Under the pieces are notes generated by a model that did not search any database, had not been told where the DNA came from, and saw only the letters and a program-made list of their open reading frames with translations. From positions 1 through 29,271 of the forward strand of contig JAKVBZ010000068.1 in NCBI GenBank assembly GCA_022448645.1: a stretch of DNA of 29,271 nt, given 5' to 3'. Made by a program: the position numbers and the translations under genes. Origin of the DNA: Pirellulaceae bacterium (GTDB lineage Bacteria > Planctomycetota > Planctomycetia > Pirellulales > Pirellulaceae). Shown here piece after piece: positions 1 to 8,346 of this stretch (position 1 is the stretch's first letter; each line of letters begins with the position of its first letter).

Positions 1-2
1 GG

Positions 3-119
3 GTTTCCGTCTTTTTGGTGTTTGTGGTTGCTGATGCGGCGGATGTTGCCGTTGCCGCCGATGACGACGATGATGATGACGATGATGATGACGATGACGA
101 CGATGACGACGATGATTGA
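3..119 (+). CDS. Possible 3' end of a CDS with a poly-aspartate tail (partial)
   Basis: An open frame enters from the left edge and ends at TGA 117-119. The visible residues are a hydrophobic stretch (VSVFLVFVVADAADVAVAA) followed by 19 consecutive Asp. It lies 67 nt upstream of tadE on the same strand, so it may be the preceding gene of the Tad operon, where a small Flp or TadE-like protein would be usual. No family is recognisable from so short a tail. The opposite strand read in one frame gives poly-Ser, so strand assignment rests mainly on the hydrophobic segment and the neighbouring genes. Confidence 0.4.
   Translation, partial: VSVFLVFVVADAADVAVAADDDDDDDDDDDDDDDDDDD
60..116. repeat. 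GAY trinucleotide tract (19 units)
   Basis: Nineteen uninterrupted GAT or GAC triplets. The third base varies irregularly. This argues that the amino-acid repeat (poly-Asp on plus) is kept by coding rather than by recent slippage of a pure microsatellite, although replication slippage could still change its length. Confidence 0.9.
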
Positions 120-186
120 TCTTTTCGGGTTCCGTCCAGAGCCGACAGGCGAGTTGTCACTCTCGCAGCTTTAGGAGATTCCTGTT

Positions 187-618
187 ATGAGAACCCAACG
201 AAGTACTCAAGTCGCTTACCGAAGTGGCACCACGGCAGTTGAATTTACGATGATTGCTCCGTTACTTTTCACTTTCGTGTTTGCGTGCATCGAGGTTGGT
301 CACGCGATGATGGTGATACAGACGCTCGAAGAAGCAGCTCGGAGGGGCTGTCGTGAGGCAATCTTAGACGACGCTGCAGAAGCTGACGTCAAATCAACGG
401 TCGTCGATTTCTTAGCGACCGGAGGCATCCCAGTATCGACGTCCAAAGTGAACATCAATCCGAGTTCACTAGATACTTCATGTCTTTGGGATCCAATTAC
501 GGTCGATGTATCCGTCCTATTTTCGAACGTTAGCTGGATACCCGTGCCACAATTTCTTGGGAGCGTCGCGCTTTCTGGTTCTTCGACTTTGCCTCGTGAA
601 GGGAATCCTTGTGAATGA
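187..618 (+). CDS. TadE-like pilus assembly / pseudopilin-like protein
   Basis: A 143-residue protein with the typical TadE layout: a short basic N-terminus, then a Gly-Thr-Thr-Ala-Val-Glu-Phe segment (residues 14-20) leading into one membrane helix (about residues 20-42), then a small extracytoplasmic domain with two Cys (about residues 98 and 142). The Glu in that segment is the TadE-type equivalent of the type IV pilin +5 Glu. TadE proteins are minor pseudopilins of the Tad (tight adherence, Flp pilus) system. A good Shine-Dalgarno (AGGAG at 173-177) stands 9 nt before ATG 187. The next gene is a TadG-like protein, which supports the call. The rest of the tad machinery (CpaF ATPase, TadB/C) is not in the window. 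Confidence 0.85.
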   Translation: MRTQRSTQVAYRSGTTAVEFTMIAPLLFTFVFACIEVGHAMMVIQTLEEAARRGCREAILDDAAEADVKSTVVDFLATGGIPVSTSKVNINPSSLDTSCLWDPITVDVSVLFSNVSWIPVPQFLGSVALSGSSTLPREGNPCE

Positions 619-810
619 CAGGGTCATCTGGCGCCTTGTGTGTTTCTGTTGCGAGCATTGCCGTTCGATTTGACAAAAGCTATACGTGAGCTAGTATTTT
701 AATGGCCAGTCTTTTCTTGACGTCTGTTTCTTGGCTGTCAGCTGTTTTCTGGATTTGCCTCTTTTCTCATTGTTCGCGTTAATATCTTGGTACACGAACC
801 GGATCTTTTC

Positions 811-1995
811 ATGCATAGCTTCAACTCACGTCGTGCTCAATACAAGACCAGAAACCGTGCGGGTGTCACACTCGTTCTGATGGTCTTTTTGTTTGTTGTC
901 ATCATTGGGATGACCGCATTCGCGGTGGATTTGGGGATCATGTATCTTGATCGGGTCCAAATTCAAAACGCTGTAGATGCGGGAGCGATTGCTGCCAACT
1001 TGCAACTCAAGCAAAACGAGGGGGATGTGGAGGGAGCCGTTCAAATGGCGGAGAGTTTCATACAAGCTCACCGCGTCGGGATGAACCAAACGATTCCTGA
1101 CAACGCAATTGTTGTCGAAACCGGAACCTGGGATGAGGATACCAAAGGATTTGCCGTCAGCAGCGAAAGCCCAGATTCGATCCGTGTTAGAGGCACTCAG
1201 GCAAACGAGAACTACTTCTTTGCACGGGTGTTTGGTAGAGACGACTTTGATATTGTCGGGTCGGCCGTTGCTACGGGTGGTGGTGGAAAGATTGACTTCT
1301 GCATGTTGCTAGATCTTTCGGGATCCATGGCTTATGAAGGTCGAATCGAAGCATTGCGGAATTCAGCTCCCACCTTCGTAGATGTCATCGAAGGATTTGA
1401 TGGCGACGACCAAATTGGCGTCATGGGATTGTCGGCGCAGCCTAATTTCTATGATCCGAATGACGAAGGTCACAGTTGCTCGATTTATGATTCAGGATTG
1501 CATGCCTCTGCAGACCATCATCGAGGTGTGCTCGAATGCAACATTACTAGCAACTTCGATCATCTTCGCGACACCGTGCTGTCTTCGTCGAATCTGGACG
1601 CGGCCAAATATAGGGGATCAAATTATACTGCTTACACGGGAACGGGTGCCTCTTTGTGCGATGCGGTTCACGTTCTCGTCAACGATAGTTCAGGACGAAC
1701 CGACGCCAAAAAAGTTGTTGTGCTGATGAGCGATGGCTATGCCAACCGGCCTCGAACAGGTGCCAGACAATATGCACTCGATGCCGCAGCATACGCTGAC
1801 GCCAACGATGTCAAAGTCTATACGATCAGTCTGGGCAATGACGCTGATGTAGAATTGATGGAAGACATTGCCGACGCGACTTCGGCTAGTCATTTCGACG
1901 CTACAGGATCGAACGGTGGAGATCTGACAACGCTGTTGAGCAATGCCTTTGAGTCAGCTGCTTTGGCAGCCAAACGATCTACGCTGGTAAAATAG
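811..1995 (+). CDS. TadG-like protein with von Willebrand factor A domain
   Basis: A 394-residue protein from ATG 811. A TTG 24 nt upstream is in frame but unlikely. Residues 16-40 are the TadE/TadG-type N-terminal membrane helix (RAGVTLVLMVFLFVV and on, ending at VDLG). Next comes a putative TadG N-terminal region, then a vWA domain starting near residue 160. Its MIDAS motif DLSGSM (168-173) is intact, and a later Thr-rich TGTGAS segment and VVLMSDG strand fit the other metal-binding loops. vWA-bearing TadG proteins are thought to anchor Tad pili to the envelope. It follows tadE in the same direction with a 192-nt gap that holds no other gene. No clear Shine-Dalgarno is present, as is often the case in planctomycetes. 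Confidence 0.85.
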   Translation: MHSFNSRRAQYKTRNRAGVTLVLMVFLFVVIIGMTAFAVDLGIMYLDRVQIQNAVDAGAIAANLQLKQNEGDVEGAVQMAESFIQAHRVGMNQTIPDNAIVVETGTWDEDTKGFAVSSESPDSIRVRGTQANENYFFARVFGRDDFDIVGSAVATGGGGKIDFCMLLDLSGSMAYEGRIEALRNSAPTFVDVIEGFDGDDQIGVMGLSAQPNFYDPNDEGHSCSIYDSGLHASADHHRGVLECNITSNFDHLRDTVLSSSNLDAAKYRGSNYTAYTGTGASLCDAVHVLVNDSSGRTDAKKVVVLMSDGYANRPRTGARQYALDAAAYADANDVKVYTISLGNDADVELMEDIADATSASHFDATGSNGGDLTTLLSNAFESAALAAKRSTLVK

Positions 1996-2076
1996 TCCCA
2001 CAGCCACGTCGTCTGATTCATTCACAGCATGCAAGTGTTCCAGGGTAAGCGGGCAGCTGTAAGTGGAAGCCATACG

Positions 2077-2090
2077 CGTTCTCGAGAACG
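2077..2090. promoter_or_regulatory. 14-bp perfect palindrome, possible operator
   Basis: CGTTCTCGAGAACG reads the same on both strands. A second short inverted repeat (ACGGG/CCCGT arms, 2088-2104) overlaps its right edge. It sits between the tadG stop (1995) and the next gene start (2172), where either an operator or a processing site could lie. No regulator gene in the window points to a binding protein. Confidence 0.35.
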
Positions 2091-2171
2091 GGGATTTCTC
2101 CCGTACCTGTGTTATTTATAGATTCGTAAACTTGTCCGACACTTGCCTGGGCAACTTTCGTTAGCGGTTGG

Positions 2172-3542
2172 ATGTCTGAGATTTGGTCTTTATGTTTGTT
2201 TTCGTGGGTGATCATTGTGAGGTTGATTTCAATAACGACCGTCGCATTCCTGGCGATTGCCTTGTCTGTCTTTCCATTGGTTGAAAGTGCATTCAGGGAA
2301 TTACAATCCTCACGCGGTTCAGCTGAAACGAGTTCAGCACGGACTGGAGAAATCTGGTTCGAAATTCCAAATGGAAAACTGGTGGACTCTCCAGGGGTCG
2401 ATAGGCCCCAAGACGTTGATGCAGCAATCCATCATTCCGCGCAATACTTGCGTACTGCTAGCCAGAAAAATGGCCAATTTACTTACCGGCGTGATCTTGA
2501 AAGTGGCCAGCTGTTAGGAGCACAGTACAACTTGATGCGTCATGCGGGTTCCATGAACGCGTTGGCGGATTATTACGATTGGTACCCGAACCCGGAAACC
2601 GTAAGTCTCCTGTTGGCTGCCGTACGGTTCTTGCAAGACCAGTCTTTGCAGGCAGTTCCGGGACATGATGAATTAGTCGCAGCCTGGTCGAATCCCGCAC
2701 TGACGGCTTACAACGAGCTAAGGCAGGCAAAGCTGGGTACGACCGGCACGGTGCTCTCGGCGCTGATTCGTGTTGAATGGATCCGGCCTGGAACGATCGA
2801 CCTGGCACATTTGCGCAAGCTTGCCAGATTTATTTTGTTTATGCAAAAAACGGACGGTAGTTTCTATTCTTCGTTTGTTCCAGGCGAAGGAGGCAAAAGA
2901 GATACTTCTGTGCCTTTTCAATTCCCTAGCCAAGCCGTATTGGGAACTTTGTCGCTGTATGAGCTAGATCCTGAGGTTGATTGGTTGAATGCGGCCGCAA
3001 AAGGGCTTGATCATCTCTCGTGGAATTCCGATTCAGAGGGATTCGTTTCCAAGTCCGACTACTGGTCGGTCTTGGCGATACGAATACTGCTCGAACATTA
3101 CGAAGAGATTCCGAGTCCACCAACATCACGGTGTGCGCTCGTTGCGTACGTTGTCCAGCTTTGTGAGAACATTCTCCAAAGCCAACCTCAATTTCCTCGA
3201 GGTTGCCGAGAACATGGGTGCTTCACTATGGATGGACGCACTGGTCCCACTGCCATGCGTCTTCAGGCGTTGATTGCTGCCTTATCTTTTCTGCCAGACC
3301 ACGAGGTGAAACTTTGTCGGAGAATTGAGAATGCGGTTAGCGTCGGCATCGAGTTTTTGGTAGACGCACAAATTCGCGAAGGGATTCATTTGGGAGCTAT
3401 ACCGCGAGCTGTTCGGAAACTGCCCAGAGGACATGTTTCCTTTACACGAAACTTCAATCGCCGAGCCAACGAAGTACGTATCAACGATGTGCACCATGCT
3501 TTGCAAGCCTTTATGGCATATGACCATCTAAGTCAGAATTAG
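2172..3542 (+). CDS. Exported alpha/alpha-toroid-like protein of unknown function
   Basis: A 456-residue protein with a hydrophobic N-terminal stretch (about residues 5-38) that is either a signal peptide or an anchor. An in-frame GTG at 2217 would give a cleaner signal peptide (RLISITTVAFLAIALSVFP), so the start is uncertain. The rest is mostly helical, with recurring blocks of a helix, a Gly-rich turn and a second helix: residues 135-160, 195-230 with LGTTGTVLSAL and KTDGSF, 255-290, and 360-395 with GPTAMRLQALIAAL. QKTDGSF resembles the QxxDGSF/W motif of prenyltransferase, squalene-cyclase and related alpha/alpha toroids. I infer the fold only and recognise no catalytic set. It is first in a three-gene run, 10 nt before the next start, whose last member is an HTTM protein. 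Confidence 0.6.
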   Translation: MSEIWSLCLFSWVIIVRLISITTVAFLAIALSVFPLVESAFRELQSSRGSAETSSARTGEIWFEIPNGKLVDSPGVDRPQDVDAAIHHSAQYLRTASQKNGQFTYRRDLESGQLLGAQYNLMRHAGSMNALADYYDWYPNPETVSLLLAAVRFLQDQSLQAVPGHDELVAAWSNPALTAYNELRQAKLGTTGTVLSALIRVEWIRPGTIDLAHLRKLARFILFMQKTDGSFYSSFVPGEGGKRDTSVPFQFPSQAVLGTLSLYELDPEVDWLNAAAKGLDHLSWNSDSEGFVSKSDYWSVLAIRILLEHYEEIPSPPTSRCALVAYVVQLCENILQSQPQFPRGCREHGCFTMDGRTGPTAMRLQALIAALSFLPDHEVKLCRRIENAVSVGIEFLVDAQIREGIHLGAIPRAVRKLPRGHVSFTRNFNRRANEVRINDVHHALQAFMAYDHLSQN

Positions 3543-3552
3543 TGAGTCTCCG

Positions 3553-4092
3553 ATGAACCGACGAACTTCACAAGAACAATCGAAGTCCGGAAAATCAACG
3601 CCGGATGGAACAGAACAAACGACAGTGTTCGACTATCGAAAAATGGTTGCTGTCGGGTTCAGTTTGATGGTACTTGGTTCGGTTCTCTGGCCGGTTAATC
3701 AGAATTTCCGTTCCGAACCCCGAGACGATTTCCCTCTGTCGTACTATCCGATGTTCAGCAAGAAACGTTCGGAAACCGTGCGCATTACGTACATTCTTGG
3801 CGTGGATGATGCGGGTCAAGAGCACCGTATTAAATATTGTTATGCTGGTTCAGGAGGCATGAATCAGATTCGCAAGCAATTGAAAAAGGCAGTTTGCCGC
3901 GGTGAAACGGATCAGATGTGTCGAAAGATCGCATCCCGTGTGGCAGTGAAGAGACGCAAGAAGAATCACCCATTGTCCGAGATAGACACAATTCTAATGG
4001 TGACAGCAAAGCATCGAGTCAATGATTATTTTGTGGGGCGTGACTCGTTAGATTCCATGGAGGTACAGTCTCTGTGCAAAATGGCACACTGA
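3553..4092 (+). CDS. Small membrane-anchored protein, HTTM partner
   Basis: A 179-residue protein: a polar N-terminus of about 30 residues, one membrane helix (about residues 31-50, MVAVGFSLMVLGSVLWPV), then an extracytoplasmic domain. Just after the helix is DDFPLSYYPMFS. I associate a similar Phe-Pro-x-Ser-x-Tyr-Pro-Met-Phe pattern with small proteins encoded beside bacterial HTTM proteins (recall, not searched). The C-terminal third is rich in Lys and Arg. The start follows the toroid gene by 10 nt, and the end overlaps the HTTM gene by 19 nt, so the three genes are probably cotranscribed and translationally coupled. The size and pairing recall SdpA with SdpB of the Bacillus sporulation-delaying toxin system, but there is no clear sequence match, so that is an analogy only. 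Confidence 0.65.
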   Translation: MNRRTSQEQSKSGKSTPDGTEQTTVFDYRKMVAVGFSLMVLGSVLWPVNQNFRSEPRDDFPLSYYPMFSKKRSETVRITYILGVDDAGQEHRIKYCYAGSGGMNQIRKQLKKAVCRGETDQMCRKIASRVAVKRRKKNHPLSEIDTILMVTAKHRVNDYFVGRDSLDSMEVQSLCKMAH

Positions 4093-5045
4093 AATTAACG
4101 AACAGGGCTTTAGGTTGGCTCGACAGGGCATGGTTTCCGGAGGTGGCACCTTGGAGACTGGCCGTTGTTCGTATATTGACAGGTAGCTATATCTTGTACT
4201 ACCTGTCCACGCGCTTCACGATGTTGATGCGCAGTGCAAGTGCTGACGCTTCGTTCTTCGAACCAGTTGGTTGGGCAAGGATACTTTCAGCTCCTCTGCC
4301 TCCGCCAGTCTATGAGATTGTCTTGTGGCTTACTCTGTTTGTGAATCTGGCCTTTGTACTGGGGTTCGGTTACCGATTGACGGGGCCGTTATTCTCGCTG
4401 TTGCTTCTTTTTGTCATGTCCTACAAGAACTCCTGGTCTACGATTCATCACTCGCACAATCTCTTGGTGATGCATGTTTTTGTGCTGGGATTTGTACGTG
4501 CTGCGGACTCATTATCTGTCGATCGTACGGTCGAATGGCTTGCCGCCAAATTTGAGATGATCTGCGAAACTGCCGTTCACGAAGTTCATTCTCGGTATGG
4601 CTGGCCGATTCAGCTACTTTGTGGTGTTACGGTAGCCACTTATTTCCTGGCTGGTGTGGCGAAGGTACTGGGCCCACTTGGATGGGGGTGGGCCTGCGGT
4701 GAAGCTGTTCGCAGTCAACTAGCAATCGATGGTCTGAGGAAAGAACTGTTAGGAGACGGTGCATCGCCTCTTTTCGTTGGGCTTTACCAACATTTGTGGT
4801 TTTTTGGGGCAATGGGTGTCGGAACGTTGATCCTTGAATTTGGTGCACCGTTCGCTTTACTGTTCCGGAGTACACGGTGGATATGGACCTTTTCCATGTT
4901 TGCGGTCCACTGGTGTATTTTTTACCTGATGGAAATCAAATTCCGTTACCAGCTAGCCGGTATTGCCTTTGTGCCCTTACTGATCTGTTATTTGCCCCCG
5001 TGGCTCACGATACCAGGTCTTCGTCGCACATTTTTGAGAACCTAA
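4074..5045 (+). CDS. HTTM-domain (vitamin K gamma-carboxylase-like) membrane protein
   Basis: A 323-residue protein with at least six membrane helices. The order of features fits HTTM (horizontally transferred transmembrane) proteins, the family that includes vitamin K-dependent gamma-glutamyl carboxylase and SdpB: an N-terminal APWRLAVVRI segment, then helices with SYKNSWSTIHHSHNLL (about residues 117-132), then YFLAGVAKV and FRYQLAGIAFVPLL. The His-His-Ser-His region after the second helix pair is a family hallmark. I chose GTG 4074 because GGAGG (4059-4063) lies 10 nt upstream. The start is inside the previous gene, which indicates coupling. The reaction is unknown; relatives modify or export partner peptides, and the upstream toroid and small protein are the obvious partners. 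Confidence 0.8.
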   Translation: MQNGTLKLTNRALGWLDRAWFPEVAPWRLAVVRILTGSYILYYLSTRFTMLMRSASADASFFEPVGWARILSAPLPPPVYEIVLWLTLFVNLAFVLGFGYRLTGPLFSLLLLFVMSYKNSWSTIHHSHNLLVMHVFVLGFVRAADSLSVDRTVEWLAAKFEMICETAVHEVHSRYGWPIQLLCGVTVATYFLAGVAKVLGPLGWGWACGEAVRSQLAIDGLRKELLGDGASPLFVGLYQHLWFFGAMGVGTLILEFGAPFALLFRSTRWIWTFSMFAVHWCIFYLMEIKFRYQLAGIAFVPLLICYLPPWLTIPGLRRTFLRT

Positions 5046-5087
5046 CAGCTACGGTTTCCTTTGCGCTTGGTGCTGCGACGTTCTACT

Positions 5088-6137
5088 TTATGGTCGAATG
5101 ACCGCCTTGGTGAGCTGATCGGGTGTGTCTACTAGTGCGGCATATGCTTGAGCTCCATCTGCCAGCGAATATGGCTTGATCCAGTCGAAGTGTTTAACAG
5201 CACCGCCTTCCAACGAGGAAATCGCATCCTGGAAGTCTTCTGGCCGAGCCGCATAGGTTCCGTAAGTCGTAATGCCCTGCCGAATCAAGTGGTTGAAATC
5301 CGCGGCCGTGACGGCTGAATGTAGGCCTAGCCAACCGATACGACCCAAGGGTGCAACGGAGGCTATGGCCATTTGACGCGTCACTTGTAAGCCAACGGCT
5401 TCGATCACGGACTCTGCCAATTCGCCGCCCAACAGTTGCCGGACCGCTTCACCTACATCCGACGGACTTAAATCACGTGTGCAGACGGAGTTCGTCGCGC
5501 CCAAATCACATGCGACATCAAGACGACTTTCCACAAGATCGACAGCGATAATACGTGACACGCCGCGATAGGCTGCATACACCATGGCGAGCAACCCAAT
5601 TGGTCCCGCGCCGATGACAACCAGTGAATTGACAGGGGACATAGATTCAGATGACGGTTCCGTCAAACAGACGTGTTTCACCGACTGAATCGACGTACTG
5701 AACGGTTCCACGATCGCTCCAGCCGGGCCAAGTAAATGTTCTGCGATGGGATAGGCGATGCGCTCATCCACGGCAATGTACTCAGCATCCGCTCCCGGTA
5801 GATGTACGCTAAAAACTTTTCTTTCATGGCATACTTGAGAATTGCCATTCAAGCAGAACTCACAGTTAAAGCAGGGCACCATTGGATACATCGCAACTGG
5901 TGCTCCGGTTTCCCATTCACGTTGACATTGATTTGCAGAGACAACACGTCCACAAAACTCGTGCCCCAATACCAAAGGTGGGAAGCGATTGGTGGATACT
6001 CCGGTAAAAGCTTCCAATTCAGATCCGCAAACGCCCACGGAGTCAATATGAACTAGAATTTGACCTGGGGTCGGTTCTGGTTTTGGAATATCGATCAATC
6101 GCATTTCGCGTGGACCGATCCATTCGAGCACTTTCAT
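5088..6137 (-). CDS. Zinc-dependent medium-chain alcohol/polyol dehydrogenase
   Basis: A 349-residue MDR-family oxidoreductase. The catalytic zinc ligands appear as Cys37 (VCGSE), His59-Glu60 (LGHEF) and Glu144 (VEP). The structural zinc has four Cys (89, 92, 95, 103). The NAD(P)-binding Rossmann motif GAGPIG spans 176-181, with Asp200 ending the second strand, which favours NAD over NADP. The overall pattern is that of sorbitol, threonine and galactitol-phosphate dehydrogenase-like enzymes; the substrate cannot be read from the sequence. I placed the start at ATG 6137, preceded by GAAGG. A longer in-frame extension would add 30 non-homologous residues. It converges with the HTTM gene, whose stop is 42 nt away. 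Confidence 0.85.
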   Translation of the reverse strand: MKVLEWIGPREMRLIDIPKPEPTPGQILVHIDSVGVCGSELEAFTGVSTNRFPPLVLGHEFCGRVVSANQCQREWETGAPVAMYPMVPCFNCEFCLNGNSQVCHERKVFSVHLPGADAEYIAVDERIAYPIAEHLLGPAGAIVEPFSTSIQSVKHVCLTEPSSESMSPVNSLVVIGAGPIGLLAMVYAAYRGVSRIIAVDLVESRLDVACDLGATNSVCTRDLSPSDVGEAVRQLLGGELAESVIEAVGLQVTRQMAIASVAPLGRIGWLGLHSAVTAADFNHLIRQGITTYGTYAARPEDFQDAISSLEGGAVKHFDWIKPYSLADGAQAYAALVDTPDQLTKAVIRP

Positions 6138-6579
6138 GAGAAAACCTTCATTTGAGGGTGTTGCGCTAGGATCTTTTCTATTGAACCGAAGTCTCTGACC
6201 ACATGAGTAGCAGGAGCGAGACCCCAATAACTAGCTCGCGTTCATCCGGCCTTGGGTCCCGATGCTAGCCAGTTTGGTCCAGGTTTTAAAACAGGGTCTT
6301 TGATGGATTCGCTAGGAGAGCCATCTCTGCCACGTCCAAAGGCGCGAAGTCTGGCAAGCAGACGAACTTAGTGGAATGTTAACGAGAGGAGTCTCGAATG
6401 CCAGAATTGTAGCCGATTTGGCTAGGAAAAAGGTCTGCCAGGGACTAAAACCGAGTTGGGGACCTTGAAAAAAACGATGTTCCCCTTATTCTGAAAAGGT
6501 CAGGACCGTTGCCAATTCTCGTGTTGATTCGCGGAAAATGGCTCCGCATTGTACGTACGACGCAACGTCCTTGTCACGC
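6138..6579. other. Divergent intergenic region
   Basis: About 440 nt between two divergently transcribed genes. Apart from the promoter-like hexamers listed separately, I see no coding frame with family features, no strong hairpin and no repeat. Confidence 0.6.
6465..6492 (+). promoter_or_regulatory. Candidate sigma70-type promoter
   Basis: TTGAAA (6465-6470) and TATTCT (6487-6492) are separated by 16 nt, about 90 nt before the start of the plus-strand membrane protein gene. The hexamers match consensus at 5/6 and 4/6. There is no experimental or comparative support. Confidence 0.35.
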
Positions 6580-8232
6580 ATGAATCAGATCCTCATCCAT
6601 TATGAAGAGATTCATCCGACGACGTGGGCCTACGTCTCGTCGCTGATGGTGATCGGTTTGTTTTTCAAATTCAGCCGCTTTTGGAGCGTGCGCAATTTAG
6701 ACTTGGGATTGTTGATTCTGCTGGCTCCGGGTCTGCTGTTGATCCATTTTGGTCAGGAAGTCCAAAAGCAGGCTCGCCAACTTGCCAATTCCGTCGAAAG
6801 CGACGACGCATTGATTGAGTCTTTTGCGGTGGACGGGCCGGCGCTCGAGCTTGTGACTGGTGATCAGCCAGCGAGTGAACGTCCCACAGAGGAACAACCA
6901 CCTGAGGAAATACCGGATGCGGGATTTCAGGATCTGTCCTCTGATTTGGCCGAGAGTGCCACCGAAGGTGCGTCGGTCGATGTTGACGACCCGAACGAAA
7001 CCGTTGCAGCGACTTTATCGACACCCGCATCGCGTGAACATCTGCGAGGTGTGAGTATTGAGCAGCAAGGTTTTGTGTGGATCTTTGTGGCGATGGCATT
7101 GATCCTGTGGCGTTTGCTCATTGATCCTGCCATGGTGCGTCGACCGTTGTTGGATCCTAATTTGACATTGGGCGGATTAACCTTTGTCTGTTGTGCCCTG
7201 TTCGTCTTCCTGATGGCAAATGTGATCACAGGTGAGCTAACCGAGGACGACTTGAAAGGGCCTCGCGCAGCGAAACGATGGTTGGCTGGCGAGGAATCAG
7301 AGGAAAGCATCGAGAGTCTAGCTAGTTACGGTCCCGGTTTTCCGTTGTTGCATCTGTTGCCAAGCATTTCTACTACCTGGGTTCACGGTGGTGAAGCTGA
7401 AGCCAGTCAAGAACAGGATCGATCGAGATACGTACACGCGGCGAAATTAATGGCCATCCTTTCGCAATTGGCGATTGTCTTGGGAATTATTGTCGTTGGT
7501 TATCGTCATTTCGAAAATATCCGGGCGGGAATGGGAGCGGCTGTCCTTTATCTATTGCTTCCTTATACGGCTTTGATGACGGAACGTTTGACTCACGTAT
7601 TACCTGCCGCCCTACTGATCTGGGCAATTGTCTTTTACAGGCGTCCAGAAATAGCAGGTGGATTCCTGGGTTTTGCCATCGGAGTGGTCTATTACCCGTT
7701 TTTTCTGTTGCCACTCTGGATTAGTTTCTACTGGCAAAAAGGGTTAGTTCGGTTTTTGTCGGGTGTCGTCATCAGCTTATGTTTGATAGTGACGTCTCTG
7801 GCTTTGACCACGAACGACTTAGTGCACTTTGGGGATCAACTGCGTCAGATCTTGGAGCTCATGATTCCCCGTACGCGCGGATTGGAAGGTTTCTGGCAAG
7901 GAATCGATGTAGCATATCGAGTCTATCGTTTTCCCGTCTTGGCAGCGTTTATCATCACCAGCCTTGCCATGGCCTTGTGGCCTGCCCAAAAGAACCTCGG
8001 TACCTTAATCGGCTGTTCTGCCACTGTAATGCTGGCAACACAGTATTGGCACGGAGATGGAGGTGGCATGTACATGGCCTGGTACATGCCGCTGGTGCTA
8101 CTTACAATCTTTCGGCCGAATCTAGAGGACCGTGTGGCACTGGCGGTCTTGGGCAATTTCTGGCCAGGTCGGCGGGGAAGCACAGATCGGCCGAAGGGAC
8201 GGACAGCATTCGACAGTAGTTCGAATAGTTGA
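6580..8232 (+). CDS. Large multi-pass membrane protein, function unknown
   Basis: A 550-residue protein if started at ATG 6580; an in-frame ATG at 6538 would add 14 residues. Two N-terminal helices (about residues 20-60) are followed by a soluble, strongly acidic stretch (about residues 68-150, rich in Glu, Asp, Pro, Ser). Roughly eight to ten further helices run to about residue 525, and the tail is basic. Short loops such as YLLLPYTALMTERLTHVLPAA and VVYYPFFLLPLW give a layout like GT-C glycosyltransferase or DUF2029-type integral proteins, but I see no diagnostic DxD or Asp-Glu motif in a first loop. Call it a membrane protein only. It stands alone, with a convergent neighbour downstream. 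Confidence 0.75.
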   Translation: MNQILIHYEEIHPTTWAYVSSLMVIGLFFKFSRFWSVRNLDLGLLILLAPGLLLIHFGQEVQKQARQLANSVESDDALIESFAVDGPALELVTGDQPASERPTEEQPPEEIPDAGFQDLSSDLAESATEGASVDVDDPNETVAATLSTPASREHLRGVSIEQQGFVWIFVAMALILWRLLIDPAMVRRPLLDPNLTLGGLTFVCCALFVFLMANVITGELTEDDLKGPRAAKRWLAGEESEESIESLASYGPGFPLLHLLPSISTTWVHGGEAEASQEQDRSRYVHAAKLMAILSQLAIVLGIIVVGYRHFENIRAGMGAAVLYLLLPYTALMTERLTHVLPAALLIWAIVFYRRPEIAGGFLGFAIGVVYYPFFLLPLWISFYWQKGLVRFLSGVVISLCLIVTSLALTTNDLVHFGDQLRQILELMIPRTRGLEGFWQGIDVAYRVYRFPVLAAFIITSLAMALWPAQKNLGTLIGCSATVMLATQYWHGDGGGMYMAWYMPLVLLTIFRPNLEDRVALAVLGNFWPGRRGSTDRPKGRTAFDSSSNS

Positions 8233-8240
8233 TTAGAGCC

Positions 8241-8338
8241 TATTTCAAAACCTGGTAAGTTGGGATTCAGGTCTGTCTGAAAGTGCAAGAGACCGTCCTG
8301 CAGAGCTGTCTTGCATTTCTAAATCGAGCTTTGAAATA
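8241..8338. repeat. Nested imperfect palindrome between convergent genes (MITE-like or bidirectional terminator)
   Basis: The outer arms TATTTCAAA (8241-8249) and TTTGAAATA (8330-8338) are a perfect 9-bp inverted repeat. The inner arms GAAAGTGCAAGA (8279-8290) and TCTTGCATTTC (8309-8319) pair with one bulged base, leaving an 18-nt apical loop. The similarity continues weakly outward to TAG on both sides. The element fills almost the whole 114-nt gap between the two stop codons. It may serve as a transcription barrier or be a short non-autonomous element. Confidence 0.5.
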
Positions 8339-8346
8339 CACCCTAG

